This document shows positions 8,033 to 17,000 of a stretch of 64,000 bases of DNA, piece by piece; position 1 is the stretch's first letter; each line of letters begins with the position of its first letter. Location: contig CAKSHH010000001.1 in assembly GCA_934456435.1 (NCBI GenBank), forward strand, positions 62,001-126,000, read 5' to 3'. The DNA comes from an uncultured Eubacteriales bacterium. Its GTDB lineage: Bacteria; Bacillota; Clostridia; Oscillospirales; Acutalibacteraceae. The notes beneath the pieces are model-generated. The model was given only the letters and a program-made list of their open reading frames with translations. It had not been told where the DNA came from and made no database searches. A program made the translations under genes and the position numbers.

Positions 8033-8572
8033 TTGGCAAAGAAAAAAAACAATGCCGAAGCAGCAGAAAATAAAGAAGAAAAAGAAGTGAAAAAGGAACC
8101 CGAAAAAAAGGCAGAGGAGCCTAAGGAGGAAAGCGCTGAAGCTAAGCTTCAAAAGGAGCTTGACGAAAAGAGCGATCAGCTTTTGAGAATGGCGGCGGAG
8201 TACGATAACTTCCGCAAGCGTTCACAGAGAGAAAAGGATGCGCTTTACACCGACTGCAAAGCCTCGGTGATCAAGGAGCTTCTTCCTGTGGCTGACAACT
8301 TCGACAGAATTTTTGCAAATCCCGATATCACATTTGAGGATTACAAAAAGGGTGTTGAGATGACGTTCAAGCAGTTTGAAAATGTTTTTCGTGATCTCAA
8401 GGTTGAGTCGTTCGGCGAAGAGGGCGAAACATTTGACCCGAACTTCCACAACGCCGTGATGCATTCGGAGGACGAGAGCCTCGGCGAGAATGTCATCACA
8501 AACGTATTCGCAAAGGGCTATAAGGTCGGCGACAAGGTTATCCGTCCGGCGATGGTGGCCGTAGCCAACTGA
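8033..8572 (+). CDS. grpE: Nucleotide exchange factor GrpE
   Basis: Co-chaperone that drives ADP release from DnaK. The N-terminal 45 residues are a Lys/Glu-rich disordered stretch, then a long coiled coil (KLQKELDEKSDQLLRMAAEYDNFRKR) and the beta-wing domain (FDPNFHNAVM, GYKVGDKVIRPAMVAV), about 179 residues in total. Start choice: an ATG at 8024 directly abuts the only Shine-Dalgarno (AAAGGA at 8018-8023) and is too close, whereas the in-frame TTG at 8033 sits 9 bases away and begins MAKKKN. I prefer the TTG. Second gene of the heat-shock operon. Confidence 0.93.
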   Translation: MAKKKNNAEAAENKEEKEVKKEPEKKAEEPKEESAEAKLQKELDEKSDQLLRMAAEYDNFRKRSQREKDALYTDCKASVIKELLPVADNFDRIFANPDITFEDYKKGVEMTFKQFENVFRDLKVESFGEEGETFDPNFHNAVMHSEDESLGENVITNVFAKGYKVGDKVIRPAMVAVAN

Positions 8573-8617
8573 GCAAATAATATAAAAAGTATATAATCAT
8601 CTTAGGAGGAATATATT

Positions 8618-10477
8618 ATGTCAAAGGTTATAGGTATTGATTTAGGTACAACAAATTCATGTGTAGCAGTTATCGAGGGCGGCGAGCCTGTCGTTATCGC
8701 TAACGCAGAGGGCGCAAGAACAACTCCGTCGGTTGTCGGTTTCGGCAAGAACGGCGAGAGAATGGTAGGTCAGGTTGCAAAGCGTCAGGCTATTACAAAT
8801 CCCGACAGAACCGTATCATCAATCAAGCGTCAGATGGGTTCGGATTATAAAGTGTCCATCGACGACAAAAAGTACACTCCGCAGGAAATTTCGGCAATGA
8901 TTCTTCAGAAGCTTAAGACAGACGCTGAAGCATACCTCGGCGAAAAGGTTTCCGAGGCCGTTATCACAGTTCCTGCTTACTTCACCGACGCACAGCGTCA
9001 GGCAACAAAGGACGCAGGACGTATAGCAGGTCTTGACGTCAAGAGAATCATCAACGAGCCGACAGCCGCAGCACTTGCTTACGGTATCGACAAGGAAGAT
9101 GACCAGAAGGTTATGGTTTATGACCTCGGCGGCGGCACATTCGATGTTTCAATCATTGAGATGGGCGACGGTGTTCAGGAGGTTCTTGCAACAGCAGGTA
9201 ACAACCACCTCGGCGGCGACGACTTTGACCAGAGAGTTATGAACTGGATCATTGACGAGTTCAAGAAGTCAAACGGCATTGACCTGCGCGGTGACAAGAT
9301 GGCTATGCAGAGACTTAAGGAAGCGGCTGAAAAGGCAAAGATTGAGCTTTCGGGCGTTACATCTTCCGACATCAATCTTCCGTACATCACGGTTGACGCA
9401 ACCGGTCCGAAGCACCTTGAGCTGACGCTCACAAGAGCAAAGTTCAACGAGCTTACCGCAGATCTTGTTGAAGCTACAATGGGACCCGTACGTCAGGCAA
9501 TGAACGATTCGGGACTTTCAACCTCCGAGATTGACAAGGTTCTCATGGTCGGCGGTTCTTCAAGAATCCCGGCTGTTCAGGAAGAAATCAAAAAGTTCAT
9601 CGGCAAGGAGCCTTTCAAGGGCATCAACCCCGATGAGTGCGTTGCTATCGGTGCGGCTCTCCAGGCAGGTGTTATGGGCGGCGAAGTTAAGGGACTTCTT
9701 CTTCTTGATGTTACTCCGCTTTCACTCGGTATCGAGACAATGGGCGGTATCAACACAAAGATCATCGACAGAAACACTACAATCCCCGTAAAGAAGAGCC
9801 AGATCTTCTCAACCGCAGTCGACAATCAGCCGTCTGTTGAGGTTCACGTTCTTCAGGGCGAAAGAGAGTTTGCCAAGGACAACAAGACCCTCGGTGTATT
9901 CCACCTTGACGGAATTATGCCGGCACGCCGCGGTGTTCCGCAGATTGAAGTTACTTTCGATATAGATGCTAACGGTATCGTTCACGTTTCCGCTAAGGAT
10001 CTCGGCACAAACAAGGAGCAGTCAATCTCCATCACTTCCTCGACGAATATGTCCAAGGACGACATCGAGAAGGCTGTTCACGAGGCTGAGCAGTTCGCAC
10101 AGGAAGATAAGCAGCGCCGTGAAGAGGTTGACACAAGAAACAACGCAGATCAGATGGTTTACCAGTGCGAGAAGCTTCTCTCCGAAGAGGGCGACAAGTT
10201 TGATCAGGCGGATAAGGACGCTCTCAACTCTGAAATCAACGGCTTGAAAGAGGCTCTCAAGGGTCAGGACATCAACCTTATAAAGAACAAGCAGGAAGAG
10301 CTCCAGAAGAAGTTTTACGAGGTATCCGAAAAGATCTATAAGGCAGCTCAGGGCGCACAGGGTGCGGCAGGTCAGGCAGGCCCCGACATGGGCGGCAATC
10401 CGGGCGCAGGTGCACAGGGAGCCGACGGTTTCTATGATGCCGACTACACAGATGTAACGGACGACGACAACAAATAA
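8618..10477 (+). CDS. dnaK: Molecular chaperone DnaK (Hsp70)
   Basis: A 619-residue ATP-dependent chaperone. The nucleotide-binding domain starts with GIDLGTTNSCVAV and contains the phosphate-2 loop VYDLGGGTFDVSI and the adenosine motif VLMVGGSSRIPAV. The interdomain linker is GLLLLDVTPLSLG (about 366-378), followed by the substrate-binding beta domain, the helical lid and a Gly/Ala/Gln-rich tail ending in acidic residues. Its length is typical of Gram-positive DnaK. A TAGGAGG site precedes the ATG. It works with GrpE and DnaJ encoded on either side. Confidence 0.99.
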   Translation: MSKVIGIDLGTTNSCVAVIEGGEPVVIANAEGARTTPSVVGFGKNGERMVGQVAKRQAITNPDRTVSSIKRQMGSDYKVSIDDKKYTPQEISAMILQKLKTDAEAYLGEKVSEAVITVPAYFTDAQRQATKDAGRIAGLDVKRIINEPTAAALAYGIDKEDDQKVMVYDLGGGTFDVSIIEMGDGVQEVLATAGNNHLGGDDFDQRVMNWIIDEFKKSNGIDLRGDKMAMQRLKEAAEKAKIELSGVTSSDINLPYITVDATGPKHLELTLTRAKFNELTADLVEATMGPVRQAMNDSGLSTSEIDKVLMVGGSSRIPAVQEEIKKFIGKEPFKGINPDECVAIGAALQAGVMGGEVKGLLLLDVTPLSLGIETMGGINTKIIDRNTTIPVKKSQIFSTAVDNQPSVEVHVLQGEREFAKDNKTLGVFHLDGIMPARRGVPQIEVTFDIDANGIVHVSAKDLGTNKEQSISITSSTNMSKDDIEKAVHEAEQFAQEDKQRREEVDTRNNADQMVYQCEKLLSEEGDKFDQADKDALNSEINGLKEALKGQDINLIKNKQEELQKKFYEVSEKIYKAAQGAQGAAGQAGPDMGGNPGAGAQGADGFYDADYTDVTDDDNK

Positions 10478-10496
10478 TCGTCAATAAACTAATAAC

Positions 10497-10524
10497 GGGC
10501 ACGCCGTTTCGCACGGCGTTGCCC
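10497..10524 (+). promoter_or_regulatory. dnaK-dnaJ intergenic hairpin
   Basis: GGGCACGCCG and CGGCGTTGCCC form a stem with one bulge and a 7-base loop in the 72-bp gap. No U-tract follows, so it more likely stabilises or processes the mRNA, or lowers dnaJ expression, than terminates. Confidence 0.5.
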
Positions 10525-10549
10525 TATTTCAAGTCAGGGGCTTTAATTT

Positions 10550-11698
10550 ATGGCTGATAAAAGAGATTACTATGAGGTGCTCGGTGTTGATAAAAACGCC
10601 AGCGCCGATGAAATAAAGAAAGCTTACCGAAAAAAGGCTAAGCAGTATCATCCCGACCTGAATCCCGGCGATAAGGAAGCCGAGGCCAAGTTCAAGGAAG
10701 CCAACGAGGCTTATGAGGTGCTCAGCGATGAGCAGAAAAAGGCTCGTTACGACCAGTACGGTCACGCGGGCGTCGATCCTAACTTCGGAGCAGGCGGCGC
10801 AGGCTTCAACGGCGGCTTCGGTGATGATTTTGATTTGGGCGACATATTCTCCAGCTTTTTCGGCGGCGGTGCAGGCGGATTCGGCGGCGGCAGAAGAGCC
10901 AACCCGAACGGACCGAGACGCGGCGAGGATCTTCAGTCGAGCGTTACGATTTCGTTTGAAGAGGCGGCAAAGGGCTGTAAGCGCAAGATCAACATAAACC
11001 GTATTGAGATTTGTCCTGAATGTAACGGCAGCGGAGCGGCGGCAGGCACATCACCCAAAACTTGCCCCGAATGTCACGGCACAGGTCAGGTCACGGCTCA
11101 GCAGAGAACTCCGTTCGGTGTTATCCAGACTCAGCGCGCTTGTTCAAAGTGCGGCGGCAGGGGCAAGATAGTCGAGACTCCCTGTTCAAAGTGCCGCGGC
11201 AGAGGCCGTGTTACAAAGCAGAGCACGCTTGAGGTCAATATCCCGGCAGGTATTGATGACCGTCAGATACTTAATGTCAGGGGCGAGGGCAACAAGGGCG
11301 TCAACGGCGGCCCCGCAGGCGACCTCCATGTTGTTGTCAATGTCAGACCGCACCCGTTCTTTGAACGTGACGGCTTTGATGTTTGGTGCGAGGTTCATGT
11401 CAACCTTGTTCAGGCAACGATGGGTGACACGCTTATGGTTCCGACTCTCGACGGTAAGGTGAGATACGATATACCTGAGGGTACACAGCCCGGTTCCGTA
11501 TTCAGACTCAAGGGCAAGGGTATTCAGAACATCCGCAGCAAGGCGAGGGGAGACCAGCTTGTCAGAATCATTGTTGATATTCCCACAAAGCTCAATGCCG
11601 AGCAAAAGGAAGCTTTGCTTAAATTCAATTCGCTGATGGGCGGTTCAACTCCGACGGGCGAGGAGAAAAAAGGATTCTTCGGCAAAAAACGTAAATAA
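10550..11698 (+). CDS. dnaJ: Chaperone DnaJ (Hsp40)
   Basis: A 382-residue type I J-protein. The J domain (1-70) holds HPD at about 34-36 (KQYHPDLNPG). A Gly/Phe-rich stretch (75-125) follows. The zinc domain has four CxxCxGxG repeats: CPECNGSG, CPECHGTG, CSKCGGRG and CSKCRGRG. Then come the C-terminal peptide-binding domains. It stimulates DnaK ATPase and delivers unfolded clients. Last gene of the operon, followed by a strong terminator. Confidence 0.98.
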   Translation: MADKRDYYEVLGVDKNASADEIKKAYRKKAKQYHPDLNPGDKEAEAKFKEANEAYEVLSDEQKKARYDQYGHAGVDPNFGAGGAGFNGGFGDDFDLGDIFSSFFGGGAGGFGGGRRANPNGPRRGEDLQSSVTISFEEAAKGCKRKININRIEICPECNGSGAAAGTSPKTCPECHGTGQVTAQQRTPFGVIQTQRACSKCGGRGKIVETPCSKCRGRGRVTKQSTLEVNIPAGIDDRQILNVRGEGNKGVNGGPAGDLHVVVNVRPHPFFERDGFDVWCEVHVNLVQATMGDTLMVPTLDGKVRYDIPEGTQPGSVFRLKGKGIQNIRSKARGDQLVRIIVDIPTKLNAEQKEALLKFNSLMGGSTPTGEEKKGFFGKKRK

Positions 11699-11708
11699 AT
11701 GAATAAAA

Positions 11709-11743
11709 GACACGGTATCGGAAAATTGATACCGTGTCTTTTT
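11709..11743 (+). terminator. Terminator of the hrcA-dnaJ operon
   Basis: Perfect 11-bp stem GACACGGTATC / GATACCGTGTC, 8-base loop, then TTTTT. Confidence 0.92.
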
Positions 11744-11755
11744 GCCTTTCAATGC

Positions 11756-11794
11756 TTAAAATCCGTTTAAGATTATATTAAGATTTGATTAAAA
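11756..11794 (+). promoter_or_regulatory. Four tandem TTAARA boxes with 11-bp period (PhoP-like)
   Basis: TTAAAA, TTAAGA, TTAAGA and TTAAAA start at 11756, 11767, 11778 and 11789, each a 6-mer plus a 5-bp spacer. They lie immediately upstream of the -35 of the small-peptide promoter. Direct repeats on one DNA face with this geometry are bound by PhoP/OmpR-family activators; the Bacillus Pho box is TT(A/T/C)ACA with a 5-bp gap. The regulator itself is not in the window. Confidence 0.45.
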
Positions 11795-11797
11795 TTG

Positions 11798-11825
11798 TAG
11801 ACATTCTTCTAAAATATGTTAAAAT
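11798..11825 (+). promoter_or_regulatory. Promoter of the two small-protein genes
   Basis: TAGACA, 16-bp spacer, TAAAAT. A weak -35 is consistent with activator dependence on the upstream repeats. Confidence 0.45.
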
Positions 11826-11854
11826 CATAAAAAAGAGAAAGGAGCAGAGGTAGG

Positions 11855-11995
11855 GTGCAGGAGATTATTATAACGCTTGCTGAAAAATTTGTAGCCGTTG
11901 TCGATGTGTTTGTGACTTTGATGTGGCTTCCGTTTATGGGAGAGGAAGGCATTGAACTGCTGAAAAAAGTAATTGAAAATCTGGTTTCGTTTTAA
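11855..11995 (+). CDS. Small hydrophobic/amphipathic protein 1 (46 aa), unknown
   Basis: GTG start with AAAGGAG 10 bases upstream. The product begins VQEIIITLAEKFVAVVDV, then FVTLMWLPFMGEEG, and ends with an amphipathic helix IELLKKVIENLVSF. It has no signal-peptidase site and no cysteine. Size and pattern fit small membrane-associated or leaderless-bacteriocin-like peptides, but I recognise no family. A second small gene starts 21 bp after its stop codon, and both lie between a dedicated promoter and a terminator. Confidence 0.5.
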   Translation: MQEIIITLAEKFVAVVDVFVTLMWLPFMGEEGIELLKKVIENLVSF

Positions 11996-12016
11996 TTTTT
12001 ATAAGGAGGAAAAAAC

Positions 12017-12196
12017 ATGGAGTTTTTCGGAGATATTATAAACTGCATCGGCGGACAGCTTGAACAGTTTGTTGAGCATCTTGGAGAGTTCGCCTCTTAT
12101 TTTGTCGAATTTTGGTTTGAGCTGGGAATGTTGATTGCTGTCCTTGCAAGACTCTTTGCCGCAGCTATTGCCGGCATTGTATCGGGTGCTTTTTAA
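12017..12196 (+). CDS. Small hydrophobic protein 2 (59 aa), unknown
   Basis: ATG preceded by a strong AAGGAGG (8-base spacing), the best translation signal in the neighbourhood. The N-terminal half is amphipathic and acidic (MEFFGDIINCIGGQLEQF, HLGEFASYF). The C-terminal half is a near-continuous membrane helix (ELGMLIAVLARLFAAAIAGI) ending in SGAF. It is paired with the 46-aa gene upstream. The tandem arrangement could be a two-component peptide, a holin-like pair or a membrane stress peptide; none is proven. Confidence 0.6.
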   Translation: MEFFGDIINCIGGQLEQFVEHLGEFASYFVEFWFELGMLIAVLARLFAAAIAGIVSGAF

Positions 12197-12214
12197 TTGA
12201 ATATGCAAAAGAAA

Positions 12215-12243
12215 AAAGAACGGCGCAAAACCGTTCTTTTTTT
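12215..12243. terminator. Bidirectional terminator
   Basis: AAAGAACGG / CCGTTCTTT stem with a 7-base loop, T7 on the plus side and an A-run on the other. It serves the small-protein operon and the convergent symporter gene. Confidence 0.85.
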
Positions 12244-12251
12244 ATGCTTAT

Positions 12252-13784
12252 TTATGCTTCGGGCTGAGCCTCAACGTTGATTAAGTCCGCCTCTTTATTC
12301 ATCTGTGCCGCTACGGCTTTTCGCCTTTCGGCAAGCTCGCGGTACATTCTGTCGCGTGTCTCGGAATCAATGGGATAGAAGAACTTGGGAATGAGACCGA
12401 AGATACCTGTTGCAACAGGTATGATGGTGCACATCATAAAGAGCATATATTCGGTATGAGCCGACTGGTTGCCGTAGCCCGCGCCCTCCTTGTAACCGAT
12501 GCGGCTGAGGATGAACGCCTTGATTGTTCCTCCGAGAGTTGATACAAGCTTCTGAGCAAGTCCCTTTGCAACGCCTGTCATGCCCTCTGTTCGATAGCCG
12601 TTTTTCCATTCGCCGTAGTCGATACATTCGTTACGCATCTCTTCGGGAATAACCTTGCTGATTCCGTAAACGCTCATCCATATCGTTTCACGGATCATAA
12701 ACGCCGGAATCATTGCGGCTCTCTTCTTGTAGTTATTGTTGATTGAGCCCACTCCGAATACACCGAGCATGAGTATGTCGGGAAGTACGGAGCTGAATAT
12801 CCACAGCGATTTGGTCGAGAAATGCTCTCTTGCCTTGGTAACGTAGGAATAGCTTATCGGCGAAACGACTGCGCCGGGGATTCCGACGATTGTTGACATT
12901 GAAGCAAGTCCGAGAACGTTTATGTAGTAATAGTTTGTTCCGGAGTTGATTCCGAGTGCGCCGAGGAAGTCAACCAATGTCAGAACAAGCAGAGGCTTGT
13001 TGGTGATAACTGACTTGACGCCTTGGAAAATACTCGGTTTTTCGGATTTCTGAATAACACGCTCCTTGGCAACAATTGAGAAGTAAAGCGCCATTATGCC
13101 TGATGCAAGCGAGGTGAAAAGACCTGCACTGATGAACAGGGTAGGCAGCTTCTTGCCGATTCCGGTGTTGTTGAAAACGTCGATCAGAAGTCCCATGAGA
13201 ATTTCGGGACCTTTTTCAACGAAGCCGGAGAAGAGGTTTGCCTGCGTGATAAGTCTTGTTCGGTCAACAACATTCGGTGTGATCGTTGAAAGCATACCTG
13301 TTTTGGCAATGGCATTCATCGAGCCCGCTAAGTTGTTGAAAATTGAAAAGATCATATATGCCGTCAGCTTGGTGGCATTATACGGTCCCATGCCTGCAAA
13401 GAAGAGCGGCATCATCCAGTAGAAAAAGCTTAAGAGCAAGCCCGGACCTGCATACAGTATAAGATACGGTTTAAACTTGCCAAAGCGTGTTCGGGTTCTG
13501 TCGATGATGGCTGCGAGGAAAATGTCGTTGATGACGTCCCATATTCCGATAACAAAAGTAACGATCGTTTGGAATCTCAGACCTATCTGAACGATGTCGG
13601 TGATGAAAACGTCATTGTACTTTGAAATGTTAAAGCTGGCGGAAATATCATAAATGATATAAGCGAGAGTCTCCTTTGTACCGACGTAACGCCGGTTCTT
13701 GCTGAGATTGCGGTCGGCATTGATACGTTCCTGCGTCTTTTCAATCTCAAGGTTCTCCGCTTCCTGCGCGGCGGTAGTAGACAT
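12252..13784 (-). CDS. GPH-family sugar:cation symporter (MFS superfamily)
   Basis: A 510-residue, 12-helix-type membrane transporter. The signature WDVINDIFLAAIIDRTRTRF followed by GKFKPYLI (about 82-110) is the conserved loop 2-3 region of the glycoside-pentoside-hexuronide family (MelB, XynP, GusB). In most members the D of the WDxxNDP motif is followed by P; here it is ND-I. The loop around residue 350-380 carries the second hallmark (ECIDYGEWKNGYRTEGM). The sugar is unknown, as no glycosidase adjoins it. I use the ATG at 13784 (7 bases after AGGAG), not the GTG two codons upstream. Monocistronic. Confidence 0.88.
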   Translation of the reverse strand: MSTTAAQEAENLEIEKTQERINADRNLSKNRRYVGTKETLAYIIYDISASFNISKYNDVFITDIVQIGLRFQTIVTFVIGIWDVINDIFLAAIIDRTRTRFGKFKPYLILYAGPGLLLSFFYWMMPLFFAGMGPYNATKLTAYMIFSIFNNLAGSMNAIAKTGMLSTITPNVVDRTRLITQANLFSGFVEKGPEILMGLLIDVFNNTGIGKKLPTLFISAGLFTSLASGIMALYFSIVAKERVIQKSEKPSIFQGVKSVITNKPLLVLTLVDFLGALGINSGTNYYYINVLGLASMSTIVGIPGAVVSPISYSYVTKAREHFSTKSLWIFSSVLPDILMLGVFGVGSINNNYKKRAAMIPAFMIRETIWMSVYGISKVIPEEMRNECIDYGEWKNGYRTEGMTGVAKGLAQKLVSTLGGTIKAFILSRIGYKEGAGYGNQSAHTEYMLFMMCTIIPVATGIFGLIPKFFYPIDSETRDRMYRELAERRKAVAAQMNKEADLINVEAQPEA

Positions 13785-13816
13785 ATTCACACTCCTTTTT
13801 TATTTTATTGCTGTAT

Positions 13817-13846
13817 ATTATAACACGGTTTAGTGCACTATTTCAA
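13817..13846 (-). promoter_or_regulatory. Symporter promoter with palindromic operator
   Basis: Minus strand TTGAAA, 18-bp spacer, TATAAT. The spacer next to the -35 contains the perfect palindrome TAGTGCACTA (13831-13840), a candidate repressor site. Confidence 0.6.
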
Positions 13847-13925
13847 TATATTATCTACACATTTTATATATTTTATAGAAATTGTCAGTATTTTGAAAAA
13901 ACTTATGTTTTTCGGAAATTTTCGC

Positions 13926-13954
13926 TTGACATATTTTAGCTAATGAAGTATAAT
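13926..13954 (+). promoter_or_regulatory. Consensus sigma-A promoter of rpoBC
   Basis: TTGACA, 17-bp spacer, TATAAT, both hexamers perfect. The approximately 135-nt leader that follows holds two TCCTTGG copies around a T6 run but no clear terminator. Confidence 0.9.
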
Positions 13955-14095
13955 GCTATAACGATTATAATGGCATTGTGTGTCCTTGGGTCTTTTTTCC
14001 TTGGATAAATTATGCCTGCTTTTCGAGCAAAAACTGTCAAAATTAACAAGTGCTTGACACACGGATGAAAATAAAAAGAACGGAGTGGTTAGTCA

Positions 14096-17000
14096 ATGAC
14101 GAATGTTTCTCCCGTTGCAAGGGGCAGCAGAACCCGAATGAGCTTCGGAAAAATCAAAGAGGTTATGGAAATGCCCAACCTCATTGAGATTCAGAAGGAC
14201 TCATACAAGTGGTTCCTGGATACCGGACTTAAAGAGGTATTCCGTGACATTGCGGATATTACCGATTATACCGGTAACTGGGTGCTCAAGTTTGTCGATT
14301 ACAGAATGGACGACAAGCCGAAGTACACAATCAGAGAGTGCAAGGAGCGCGATGCGAGTTATTCCGCACCGATGCGCGTAAAGGCACGTCTTCTCAACAA
14401 AGAAACCGGCGTCGTAAAAGAGAGCGAAGTCTATATGGGCGACTTCCCGATTATGACGGACAGCGGTACCTTTATTATTAACGGTGCCGAGCGTGCGATT
14501 GTTTCGCAGCTTGTTCGTTCACCGGGCGTATACTACGATATGACCCATGACAAGACCGGTATTGAGCTTTACTCAAACACCGTTATCCCGAACCGAGGCG
14601 CATGGCTTGAGTATGAAACAGATGTAAACGATCTTTTCTATGTCCGTATCGACAAGAACAGAAAGATCTTCATCACAACGTTTATCAGAGCCCTCGGTCT
14701 CAGCTCAAACACCGATATCCGCGAGTTCTTTGGCTATGATCCCCGCCTTGAGGCTACACTTGAGAGGGACGAGACCCAGAACACGGAAGAAGCTCTTATG
14801 GAAGTATTCAAGAAGCTTCGTCCCGGCGAGCCTGCAACACTTGAAACGGCTCAGTCTCACCTCGACAATCTGTTCTTTGATCCGTACCGCTACGATATCT
14901 CCAGAGTCGGCAGATACAAATATAATAAAAAGCTTTCCCTGTTTGACCGCATTGTCGGCACAACTCTTTCTCAGCCTGTTATCGCTCCGCTTACCGGTGA
15001 GCTTCTCGCCGAGGAGGGAGAGGTAGTCTCCAAGGAGAAGGCTGTCGAAATTGAGCAGGCAGGCGTTAACGTCGTATTCGTCAAGGTTGACGACGACAAG
15101 GAAATCAAAGTAATTTCCAACGGAATGGTTGACATCAAGCCCTACTTCCCGCAGTTCACCGAGGAACAGCTTGATGAAGTCGGAATCAACGAAAAGGTTT
15201 CTTTCTCCGTACTCAAGGAGATCCTTGAAGCTGACGTTGAGGACGACAATGCGCTTCTCGGACTTCTCAAGGATCGCTGTGACGACCTTATTCCGAAGCA
15301 CATTACAATAGATGATATCTTCTCATCTATAAACTATGTCAATTCAATAGCTTTCGGCATCGGCAGAACCGACGATATCGACCACCTCGGCAACCGTCGT
15401 ATCCGCTCTGTCGGCGAGCTTCTTCAAAACCAGTTCAGAATCGGTCTTGCGAGAATGGAAAGAGTTGTTCGTGAGAGAATGACGCTTCAGGCTCAGGAGG
15501 ACGACGACAAGATTACTCCGCAGACCCTTATAAATATTCGTCCCGTGCTCATGGCAATCAAGGAGTTCTTCGGCTCCTCGCCGCTGTCACAGTTCATGGA
15601 TCAGACCAACCCGCTCGCTGAGCTTACTCACAAGCGCCGTCTTTCGGCACTCGGTCCCGGCGGACTTTCCCGTGACCGTGCAGGATTCGAGGTTCGTGAC
15701 GTTCATTACAGCCACTACGGACGTATGTGTCCCATCGAGACTCCCGAAGGTCCTAACATCGGACTTATTTCCTACCTTGCAACCTTTGCAAAAATCAACA
15801 AGTACGGCTTCATCGAGGCTCCGTACAGACGAGTTGTTGACGGCAAGGTTCTTGACGAGGTTGTTTACATGACCGCAGACCAGGAGGACGAGTTCATTGT
15901 TGCTCAGGCAAACGAACCGCTCGACGAGAACGGCCATTTCGTAAGACGCAAGGTCATGGCTCGTTACCGTGACGAGTTCCATGAGATTGACAATTCAAGA
16001 GTCAGCTTTATGGACGTTTCGCCGAAAATGCTTGTTTCTGTTGCTACCGCGATGATTCCGTTCCTTGAGAACGATGACGCAAACCGTGCCCTCATGGGTT
16101 CAAACATGCAGCGACAGGCAGTCCCTCTTCTCCGTACCGATTCCCCGATTGTCGGAACAGGTATGGAATACAAGGCGGCTGTTGACTCCGGTACAGTTGT
16201 TCTTTGTAAGAATGACGGTGTCGTTGTTCACGTCAACGCCGACTACATTGAGATTCAGACCGCTCAGGGCATAGACAGATATAACCTTATTAAGTTTATG
16301 CGTTCCAACCAGGGCACCTGCATCAACCAGAAGCCGATCGTTGAGCTTGGCCAGGAGGTCAAGAAGGGCGACGTTATTGCAGACGGCCCGGCAACGGATC
16401 ACGGCGAGATCTCACTCGGTAAGAATGCTCTCATCGGATTTATGACCTGGGAAGGTTACAACTACGAGGACGCCGTTCTTATCAATGAAAAGCTCGTAAG
16501 AGACGATGTTTACACATCAATTCATATAGAAGAATTTGAAATCGAAGCAAGAGACACTAAGCTCGGACCTGAAGAGATTACAAGAGACATCCCGAATGTC
16601 GGCGATGATGCTCTCAAGGATCTTGATGAGCGCGGAATTATCCGTGTCGGCGCAGAGGTTCGCTCCGGTGATATCCTTGTCGGTAAGGTTACTCCTAAGG
16701 GAGAGACAGAGCTTACCCCCGAAGAGAGACTTCTCCGTGCAATCTTCGGTGAAAAGGCCAAGGAAGTCAGAGACACATCACTTCGTGTTCCTCACGGTGA
16801 ATACGGTATCATTGTCAATGTTGAGGTGTTCACAAGAGAGAACAGCGACGAGCTCAGCCCCGGCGTAAACAAGGTCGTCCGCTGCTACATCGCTCAGAAG
16901 CGTAAGCTTTCCGTCGGCGATAAGATGGCAGGCCGTCACGGTAACAAGGGTGTTGTTTCACGTATTCTTCCTCAGGAGGATATGCCGTTCCTTGAGGACG

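Noticed and set aside
13961..14095. rpoB leader with two TCCTTGG copies as an attenuator
   Set aside because: No stable hairpin plus U-tract can be drawn. The repeat is too short to support a claim.
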